From NCBI RefSeq assembly GCF_024172165.1, contig NZ_JAMZEB010000002.1, forward strand, positions 2,687,501 through 2,751,500: DNA of 64,000 bases, written 5' to 3'. This DNA is from Nonomuraea thailandensis (GTDB taxonomy: Bacteria; Actinomycetota; Actinomycetes; Streptosporangiales; Streptosporangiaceae). Shown in pieces: positions 35,369 to 46,047 of this stretch. How positions within the stretch are numbered: position 1 is the stretch's first letter; the number at the start of each line of letters is the position of its first letter. Under the pieces are notes generated by a model. That model did no database searches, was not told where the DNA came from, and saw only the letters and a list, made by a program, of their open reading frames with translations. The position numbers and the translations under genes are program-made.

Positions 35369-37116
35369 CGGCCGGCCTCCAGCCGCTCGGCGGCGTCCTG
35401 GCGGGCGCGCTGGTCGTGCTCCCACAGGCGGGTGTACAGGCCCTGGCGGGCCAGCAGCTCCTCGTGCCGTCCCCGCTCGGCCACGCGGCCCTCGTCGAGG
35501 ACCACGATCTGGTCGGCGCCGCGGATCGTGCTCAGCCGGTGCGCGATGACCAGCACGGTACGGCCGCGCGCGACCTCGCTGAGCGCGTCCTGGATGCGGG
35601 CCTCGTTCTCGGGGTCGGCACTGGCCGTGGCCTCGTCCAGGACCAGGACCGGCCGGTCGGCGAGGATGGCGCGGGCGATGCACACCCGCTGCCGCTCACC
35701 CCCTGACAGCTCGGCGTCCTCGCCCGCCACCGAGTCCAGGCCGCGCGGGAGCGCGTCGAGGCGGTCGAGGATCTGCGCCTGGGCCGCCGCCGCCCGCACG
35801 TCGGCGTCGCAGGCGTCCGGGCGGGCCAGGCGGATGTTGTCGCGGATGCTCATGCGCAGCAGCGCCGCGTCCTGGAAGACGAACGCCACGTGCCGGTACA
35901 GCTCGGCGGGGTCGAGGTCGCGCAGGTCGGAGCCGTACAGCTCGACGGAGCCCCGCTGCGGGTCGTCGAAGCGGGGCAGCAGCCTGGCCAGGGTGGACTT
36001 GCCGGATCCGGACGGGCCTGTCAGCGCGGTGACCGTGCCGCGTTCGAGGTCCAGGTCCACGCCGTCGAGCGCGACCGTGTCCCCGTAGGCGAAACACACC
36101 CCGCGCATCCGCACCACCGGGCCGGGAGCGTCGGGGTCGGGCACGATCGGGCTCGCCGGGACGGGCAGCTCGGGCGCGGCGAGCACCTCGCCGATGCCGC
36201 GCGCCACGCTCAGCGCGGTGACCAGCGGATGGATCGACATCATGACCGTCATCAGGCCCGCGGTGGTGACCGTCCCGAACACCAGGAACGCCAGAAAACT
36301 CGTCAGCGGCAACCACCCGGCGGCGGTGAGCGCGCCGCCGGCGCCCACCATGACGACGAGCACGCTCGGCGGTGACAGCAGGATCTCCGAGATGACCGAG
36401 GCCCTGGTCGTCGCCTTCGCCCAGTCGAGGAAGAATCGAGCGAAATTTCGTGACACCTCCTGGAACCGGCGACTGGCCACCCCCGGGGTGCCGAACGCCT
36501 TGACCACCCCGATGCCGTTGACGAACTCGACCGCCGCCCCGCTCAGCCGGGTCAGCCACGTCATGAACTCCGGATACTTCGTCCCCGCCCCGGCCATCGC
36601 CCGCTGGTACACGACCAGCCCGGCAACCAGCGGAACGAGGCTGATCAGCGCCATCCGCCAGTCCACGGCGAACAGGTAGCCGATCGCGACCACCACGGGG
36701 ACGGCGGCGGCCGTCACCTCCACCACGGAGTGGGCGATGAGCTGGTGCAGCGCGGCGACGTCGTCCTCGACCGTCTTCTTCACGACGCCGGAGTTGCGGT
36801 CGGTGAACCAGCCGAGCGGCAGCCTGCGCAGCTTGCCCAGCAGCTCCCGCCGGATCCTGAACGACACCCGGATGTCGGCCAGATGCGTCAGCACTCCCGC
36901 GCCGAACGTGCCGAGCTGCTTGACGGCCAGGGCGGCGAGCGCGACCACGATGATCGGCCACACGTCCGTGTCGCCGTGGAGCAGGCGCCGGCTGATCTCG
37001 ACCACCGCGATCAGCGGCGCCATCCCGGCCAGCGCGCTGACCGCGGTCAGGACTCCACAACCGATCAGGGTGGCGCGGGCGGGGGCCAGCACCGAGGGGG
37101 CTCGAGAAGCGGACAT
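35365..37116 (-). CDS. Exporter-fold ABC half-transporter (siderophore importer type), first of pair
   Basis: A 583-residue half-transporter with six helices in about residues 15-310. Its ATPase domain has Walker A LTGPSGSGKSTLARLLP, signature LSGGERQRVCIARAI and Walker B VLVLDEATASADPENE. The DEATAxADPENE form is typical of YbtP/IrtA/IrtB siderophore importers and unlike most drug exporters. It is the first gene of the operon; a Fur-superfamily box lies 41 bases upstream. No flavin (siderophore-reductase) domain is attached. Confidence 0.86.
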   Translation of the reverse strand: MSASRAPSVLAPARATLIGCGVLTAVSALAGMAPLIAVVEISRRLLHGDTDVWPIIVVALAALAVKQLGTFGAGVLTHLADIRVSFRIRRELLGKLRRLPLGWFTDRNSGVVKKTVEDDVAALHQLIAHSVVEVTAAAVPVVVAIGYLFAVDWRMALISLVPLVAGLVVYQRAMAGAGTKYPEFMTWLTRLSGAAVEFVNGIGVVKAFGTPGVASRRFQEVSRNFARFFLDWAKATTRASVISEILLSPPSVLVVMVGAGGALTAAGWLPLTSFLAFLVFGTVTTAGLMTVMMSIHPLVTALSVARGIGEVLAAPELPVPASPIVPDPDAPGPVVRMRGVCFAYGDTVALDGVDLDLERGTVTALTGPSGSGKSTLARLLPRFDDPQRGSVELYGSDLRDLDPAELYRHVAFVFQDAALLRMSIRDNIRLARPDACDADVRAAAAQAQILDRLDALPRGLDSVAGEDAELSGGERQRVCIARAILADRPVLVLDEATASADPENEARIQDALSEVARGRTVLVIAHRLSTIRGADQIVVLDEGRVAERGRHEELLARQGLYTRLWEHDQRARQDAAERLEAGR

Positions 37117-37156
37117 GCGTCACCCTTCACGGTCGACGTCCGACAGATCGAGCAAA

Positions 37157-37171
37157 TGATAATCATTGTCA
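37157..37171. promoter_or_regulatory. Fur-superfamily (Fur/Zur) box
   Basis: TGATAAT-C-ATTGTCA is a 7-1-7 dyad with one mismatch, matching the TGATAATnATTATCA core bound by Fur-type repressors. The perfect inner palindrome is AATGATAATCATT at 37155-37167. Actinobacterial iron control usually uses IdeR/DmdR boxes of different sequence, so a zinc-sensing Zur protein is a serious alternative to an iron regulator. Confidence 0.7.
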
Positions 37172-37264
37172 CGAGATTTCGTAACCCGTCACTTTTGTCC
37201 TGGCGGAAGAGGCATGCCCGGAGACTCGTGACACCGGAATCAGAAGATCGAACCCGTTCTCATC

Positions 37265-37400
37265 GGCGTGGATGACGGCTATCGTGAAGGTGGCGCGATT
37301 CCAGGTGCGGCGGTGACAGCCCGCCGGTTCCTCCCCGCGGAGGAACGATCCGGTGCGACTCCGGAGCCATGCGGTGACACCCCGCCCCCTCTCGGACCCC
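37265..37400 (+). promoter_or_regulatory. FMN riboswitch (RFN element)
   Basis: Conserved blocks of the FMN-sensing aptamer are present in order: a GCGATTCC block (37296-37303), GGCGGTGACAGCCCGC (37309-37324), and GATCCGGTGCGACTCCGGAG (37348-37367) followed by GCC. Between the last two, GTTCCTCC and GGAGGAAC form a variable stem. The element lies within 200 bases of the riboflavin gene, as expected for repression by FMN. The 5' and 3' limits (the P1 helix) are approximate. Confidence 0.78.
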
Positions 37401-37457
37401 ATCGGCCGGTCCCTGACGCCATCGGCTGCGGCGGACGCCAGTACGAAGGGGACGAGC

Positions 37458-38684
37458 ATGTTCACCGGCAGAATTCACGAGATCGGCACGATCGAAGCCG
37501 TCGGCGCGAACGACATCGGCATCCGGGCGGCCAAGTGCGCCGGACGGCTGGTCCCCGGCGGCTCGCTGAACGTCGCAGGGGTGCGTCTGACGGCCGAGCA
37601 CGTGGAGCAGGATCTGATCAGCATGTCGATCAGCACCGAGACCCGGCGGCGGACGACGTTCGACCAGACGCCGGCCCCCGGCCGGCGGGTGAATCTGGAA
37701 ACGCCCCTGACCGTCGGCGACCCCCTCGACGGGCATCTGGTGCAGGGCCACGTCGACGGGGTCGGCAAGGTCGTCCGCGTCGACGACGATCCGGGGCTGG
37801 GGCGGCGGTTGTGGATCCGCCCGCCGGACCGGTTCATCAGCAGGATCGCGGCCAAGGGCTCCATCGCGGTCGACGGCGTGAGCCTGACCGTGGCCGAGAT
37901 CGTCAAGGACCGCCTCTCGGTGGCGCTGATCCCGTCCACGCTCGCCGGCACGACCCTGGCCGGGCTGTCCGTGGGCGACCGGGTCAACATCGAATCCGAC
38001 ATGGTCGGCCGGCTGGCGGCGGACGGTCCGGCCTCCGCGAGCGCGCACGTCGCCCGCGCGGTCGCGGCGCTGGGCTGGGCCGGGCACCTGTCGGGACGGA
38101 TCGGGGTGGAGAAGGCGGTGCGGCAGCTGGCCGCCGGAGGCGCTGTCATGGTGTGGGACCCCGATCGCGAGGTCGAGGGCGACGTCATCTTCGCCGGCGC
38201 GGACCTGCGTCCGGCCGCCTTCACCTTCCTGCTGACCGAGGTGTACGGCTACCCGTGCGTTCCGTGCGCGCCGGAGGTCCTGGAGCGGCTGGAGATCCCG
38301 GCCCTGGCGGGCGTGGGAGATCGCCAGGGCACGGCCTTTCACACTCCGGTCGACCTGACCGCGGGCACGGGCACCGGGGTCAGCGCCGCCGAGCGCGCCG
38401 CGACCGTACGGCAGCTCGCCCGCCCCGGCTCTCGGCCCGCCGACTTCGCCTCGCCCGGCCACGTCGTCCCCATCGCGGCCCGGCCCGGCCTGTTGCGGGA
38501 GAGGGCCGGACACACCGAAGCGACCGTCGCGCTGTGCCTGGCCGCGGGTCTGCCGCCGGTGGGCGTGTGCTGTGAGGTGATGAAACGCGACGGCACCATG
38601 GCCGGCGCCGCGGATCTGGAGGCCTTCGCCCTGCGCTGGGGGTTGCCGCTGGTCGACATCGACGATCTACGTACGTGGTTGTGA
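37458..38684 (+). CDS. ribE-ribB: Fused riboflavin synthase / 3,4-dihydroxy-2-butanone-4-phosphate synthase
   Basis: A 408-residue bifunctional protein. Residues 1-200 are riboflavin synthase alpha with two lumazine-binding repeats: MFTGRIHEIGTIEA at the start, LVQGHVDGVGKV and SIAVDGVSLTVAEIV. Residues about 208-408 are DHBP synthase, with DREVEGD (236-242) for metal and substrate, GHTEAT near 351-356 and EVMKRDGTMA. In standard operons RibB is instead fused to RibA (GTP cyclohydrolase II); fusion to RibE is unusual. AAGGGG precedes the ATG at 37458. Expression is probably shut off by FMN through the upstream riboswitch. Confidence 0.9.
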   Translation: MFTGRIHEIGTIEAVGANDIGIRAAKCAGRLVPGGSLNVAGVRLTAEHVEQDLISMSISTETRRRTTFDQTPAPGRRVNLETPLTVGDPLDGHLVQGHVDGVGKVVRVDDDPGLGRRLWIRPPDRFISRIAAKGSIAVDGVSLTVAEIVKDRLSVALIPSTLAGTTLAGLSVGDRVNIESDMVGRLAADGPASASAHVARAVAALGWAGHLSGRIGVEKAVRQLAAGGAVMVWDPDREVEGDVIFAGADLRPAAFTFLLTEVYGYPCVPCAPEVLERLEIPALAGVGDRQGTAFHTPVDLTAGTGTGVSAAERAATVRQLARPGSRPADFASPGHVVPIAARPGLLRERAGHTEATVALCLAAGLPPVGVCCEVMKRDGTMAGAADLEAFALRWGLPLVDIDDLRTWL

Positions 38685-38852
38685 GGCGCGACGTCCCCGC
38701 CGGCGGGCCAGCCGCGCTGCCCGCCGCAAGGCGGGCTCGTCACACAGCACGCACAGCGTTGCGTCGAAACGCCGGCAGTAGTCCAGCCGGGTGCCGCACC
38801 GCGGGCAGGAGCCTGCTCCGGGCCGGAGCGCGGAGGGGCGCTTACGGGGCAT
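38667..38852 (-). CDS. Small zinc-ribbon-like protein
   Basis: A 61-residue basic protein with CPRCG and CVLCD pairs separated by 15 residues, a spacing suited to one zinc ion. It converges on the riboflavin gene and overlaps its 3' end by 18 bases. GGGAGG abuts the ATG with little spacing, so the start may be imperfect. Such small zinc ribbons are common next to actinobacterial genes, but none is characterised well enough to give a role. Confidence 0.5.
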   Translation of the reverse strand: MPRKRPSALRPGAGSCPRCGTRLDYCRRFDATLCVLCDEPALRRAARLARRRGRRASQPRT

Positions 38853-38867
38853 CCTCCCGTCCGAGCT

Positions 38868-39230
38868 TCAGCATCTCCTCAACCACCCCGGCGTTGAAGA
38901 GATGCCTATAGATTTCGAGTGCGCACCCGGTCCGCCTCCGCAGGCCCAAGCGCTGCCGCTGACCCCGGGAGCGGGCCGGAGCAGGACAGTGCGGAGCTCG
39001 GAACGCTTCAGCCGGTAGGTGGGAGCGCCGTGGGGGTTCAGCTCCCTGCCCATGCGCATACTGACCCGCAACTGCAGGGGCCCGAGGGCGACCCCGCCCG
39101 GCTCCGCGAGCAACAGGCCGGCCTAGGCATCCTCGTCGGTCTCTTGCCCGAGGCCGGAGCCGTCATGAAGGTCGAACTGACCGTAGGTGATGGGAACCTC
39201 GTCCTCGACGGACCGCAGCAACCCGGCCAT
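38868..39230 (-). pseudogene. Small ORF interrupted by an in-frame TAG
   Basis: The ATG at 39230 has GAGGAG upstream and opens a frame that reads MAGLLRSVEDEVPITYGQFD and on to an acidic stretch. It meets TAG at 39123-39125 (codon 36) and continues in the same frame as AGLLLAEPGGVALG and RELNPHGAPTYRLKRSELR. The protein-like character on both sides suggests one gene broken by a nonsense change. The distal part after about 38970 is no longer protein-like. A free 35-residue protein is the alternative. The rest of 38853-39465 shows nothing else I can support. Confidence 0.35.
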
Positions 39231-39465
39231 GCCGCTCCTCAGTCTTGATCATGCAGGTGTGGCTCGGGACCCTGGCGGTCGCGGGCGACAATCCGGAGGT
39301 TTCGCGACCAGGCGACGTTTCCTGGAGGGGACGCCGGCCGGGCGGGCGTGACGTCCGTCCCCGCTGCCGGCAGGGGCCTCGGCGTATTCCGGCCGAGGGC
39401 CGCTCCGGGATTGCCCTGGGCTGTGGGGACCCCGACAATATCGGCTCAGGAGCAACGGAGGTCGT

Positions 39466-39606
39466 ATGGCTCGGCAAGGGACGTCGGCGTGGGGCGGAGC
39501 GGTTGTCGGGACGTTCGCCGGCCTGGCCGCACCTGGTGTGTCGGTGTACACGTTGCACCGTTCGCCGCCTCACGGGGTGGCGGGAGCTGTGGTCGTAGCC
39601 GGGTGA
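39466..39606 (+). CDS. 46-residue hydrophobic protein coupled to the STAND ATPase
   Basis: The ATG at 39466 has GGAGGT three bases upstream. The 46-residue product has one likely membrane segment (WGGAVVGTFAGLAAPGVSVY, about residues 9-28) and a second mildly hydrophobic end. Its stop overlaps the GTG of the STAND gene as GTGA, so the two are probably translated in series. It is too short to assign to a family; a membrane-acting partner or effector of the ATPase is a hypothesis. Confidence 0.55.
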   Translation: MARQGTSAWGGAVVGTFAGLAAPGVSVYTLHRSPPHGVAGAVVVAG

Positions 39607-41357
39607 CGATGAGCGAGCAGCCCGGACGACCGGACGACGAGCAGCGCTCCCCGCGAAGCAGCTCTGCCACGCCCGGAGCGAGTGCTGAGGGAGATCGTTC
39701 CCTGGCCATCGGCAGGGACTTCAGCGGGATCGCGTCAACGGGCGAAGGCGCGATGAACGTGTTGATCCAGGCCGGGCAGGCATCCGTGATCCCGGCTGAG
39801 GCGTTCACACGGATGGCGGATCTTCCGCCTCCGCCGCGGCTGACCAACGTGCCGTTGCGCACAGGGCTGTTCGTGGGCCGCGGCCAGGCCCTGGCCCGGC
39901 TGGACGAGGCGCTGGAAGGTCCCGGCGGAGCCGTTGTGCAGGCGGTGCACGGACTGGGAGGGATCGGGAAGAGCACACTGGCGGCGCACTGGGCCGCCAC
40001 CCGTGGCGGCACCCGCTTCTCCCCGGTCTGGTGGATCACCGCTGACAGCACCGCCGCCATCGATGCCGGTCTGGCGAGGCTGGCCACCGCGTTGCAGCCC
40101 GCGCTGTCCAACGTGCTTCCGTTGGAGGTGCTCAGGGAGCAGGCGATGCAGTGGCTCGCCACTCATGGGGACTGGCTGGTCATCCTTGACAACGTGAACG
40201 ATCCCGCCGATGTCCAGCCGCTGCTGGCGAGGGCGCCCGACGGCCGGTTCCTCATCACCAGCCGCCGTGCCACCGGCTGGCACCGCCTGGCCACGCCCGT
40301 CGCCTTGGACGTCCTCGACCAGGCGGAAGCCGTGGCGCTGCTCAGCGGCATCCTCACCCACGAGGGCGAGCGTGACCTTGCCGGGGCCGACGATCTCTGC
40401 ACGGAACTGGGCGGCCTTCCGCTGGCCATCGAGCAAGCCGGCGCCTATATGACGCAGGCCGGCATCATTCCGCGTGAGTACGCGGAGCTGCTTGCCGACC
40501 ACCCGGGCGCCATGTACCGGGACGGGGCTGAAGGCGTCGATCCCGCACGCACCGTCGCCCGCGTCTGGCAGGTGACGCTGGATCGCCTCGCCGATGATCC
40601 CCTGCCCGGACAGATCCTTCGCGTCCTGGCCTGGTACGCCCCCGACAACATTCCGCGTGCTCTCCTCGGACACCTGGTCAGCGGCCCGGCGCTGGTCTCG
40701 GCGGTCGGCCGGCTCGCCGCGTACAGCATGATCACCGTGAAGAGCGACACCTTGGCGGTCCATCGCCTTGTCCATGCTGTCGCCCGCACCCCTGACCCGG
40801 ACGACCCGCACCGCCTGCCCGAGAGCATCGCCCAAGCCCGCGAACAGGCTGCCACCGCTCTGACCAGGGCCCTTCCCGACCGTAAGGAGTTCGGCTTATG
40901 GCCCGTCTGGAGGATGCTCCTTCCGCACGTCGACGCGGTGACGCACCAGGCGGAGCCGGAACCGGGCAGCGCCCTTCACTTCCTCAGGAAGGAAGCAGCG
41001 CTCCTCCGCCTCACCTTGGCTACCGCGGCCGGCCAGATCGAGGATCGGCAACGAGCGCTGTCCGAATCCGTGCGAGATCTGGGCGAGGACCATCCGGACA
41101 CCTTGCTCGCCCGGGACGATCTTGCCTACAGCTACGAGTACGTAGGCGAATGGGACCGTTCGATCCCGCTGCACGAACGTAACCTGCAAGCCCGCCTGCG
41201 ACTCCTCGGCCCGGATCACCGCGACACCGTCCACTCCCGCCGGAACCTCGCGGACGCCCGTCGATGGCCTCGGACCTACGCATCCCTGCCGCACTCGACT
41301 CAACAGCTCCTTGACATCTATCACGGGATCCCGGCGAACGCGGAGGACGAGCGGTGA
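39603..41357 (+). CDS. STAND-class NB-ARC ATPase with a short TPR tail
   Basis: A 584-residue signal-transduction ATPase. The N-terminal 80 residues include AIGRDFSGIASTGEGA, a segment common at the start of actinobacterial NB-ARC proteins. The NB-ARC core has LFVGRGQALARLDEAL, Walker A GLGGIGKST (117-125), Walker B WLVILDNVND, sensor RFLITSRR and the GLPLAIEQAGAY motif. A helical region is followed by only about one and a half TPR units (DHPDTLLARDDLAYSYEYVG). Relatives usually carry several TPRs, so the C-terminus looks shortened. The GTG at 39603 is preferred over the ATG at 39609 because of the GTGA overlap. Confidence 0.8.
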   Translation: MTMSEQPGRPDDEQRSPRSSSATPGASAEGDRSLAIGRDFSGIASTGEGAMNVLIQAGQASVIPAEAFTRMADLPPPPRLTNVPLRTGLFVGRGQALARLDEALEGPGGAVVQAVHGLGGIGKSTLAAHWAATRGGTRFSPVWWITADSTAAIDAGLARLATALQPALSNVLPLEVLREQAMQWLATHGDWLVILDNVNDPADVQPLLARAPDGRFLITSRRATGWHRLATPVALDVLDQAEAVALLSGILTHEGERDLAGADDLCTELGGLPLAIEQAGAYMTQAGIIPREYAELLADHPGAMYRDGAEGVDPARTVARVWQVTLDRLADDPLPGQILRVLAWYAPDNIPRALLGHLVSGPALVSAVGRLAAYSMITVKSDTLAVHRLVHAVARTPDPDDPHRLPESIAQAREQAATALTRALPDRKEFGLWPVWRMLLPHVDAVTHQAEPEPGSALHFLRKEAALLRLTLATAAGQIEDRQRALSESVRDLGEDHPDTLLARDDLAYSYEYVGEWDRSIPLHERNLQARLRLLGPDHRDTVHSRRNLADARRWPRTYASLPHSTQQLLDIYHGIPANAEDER

Positions 41358-41730
41358 CGGTGATCCGCCTCACCTCCTGCCGGAACTGCCCGGCCTGCTG
41401 ACGGTGCCGGCTCGCGCTCATCTGTCCAGGGATCGCCGGCCGGTCAGGGCACTGGTCGCCGGGATGGTGAGGAGAACCCGAACCGGGGGCGCCAGGAGGG
41501 TCCAAGGCAAGTCGGTTCCTCTGTTCGGCACGGGCGACGGGAAGGGGCGGCGCCCGGCGGTTCTGGCTCGTGGATCGTCATTGCGGCAGGCCAGACGGCA
41601 GGAAAGCACTGCAACGATCTAGTACCCTCACAAAACGGTGACGAAGGCACGTACGGGTCGGGGCGGTGTCCCCGGCACTACGGAGCGACGGATTGACAGG
41701 GCTGGCAAGTCAGGTTGACGGGCAAGGACG
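41358..41730 (+). other. Intergenic region without a supported gene
   Basis: About 370 bases between the STAND gene and the kinase gene. A short arginine-rich open frame lies here but has no ribosome binding site. A TTGACA occurs at 41692-41697 but has no matching -10. I see no repeat, tRNA or further TPR-coding sequence. Confidence 0.5.
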
Positions 41731-45999
<4,269 letters not shown>

Positions 46000-46047
46000 C
46001 CCGCGTACCGGCCCCCGCAACGCCCCGTCACCAGGCAAGGAGAGCAC

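Noticed and set aside
29137-37116. Assignment of the transport operon to cobalamin or heme uptake
   Set aside because: The importer trio alone would allow it, but the YbtPQ/IrtAB-type ABC pair and the Fur-type box favour a metallophore; there is no adenosylcobalamin riboswitch or heme protein nearby.
38853-39465. tRNA or small RNA gene in the gap before the STAND gene
   Set aside because: No cloverleaf-compatible arms or a TTCGA-type T-loop in proper context could be found by eye.
41464-41622. A short Arg-rich plus-strand frame before the kinase
   Set aside because: No ribosome binding site and composition typical of random GC-rich reading.
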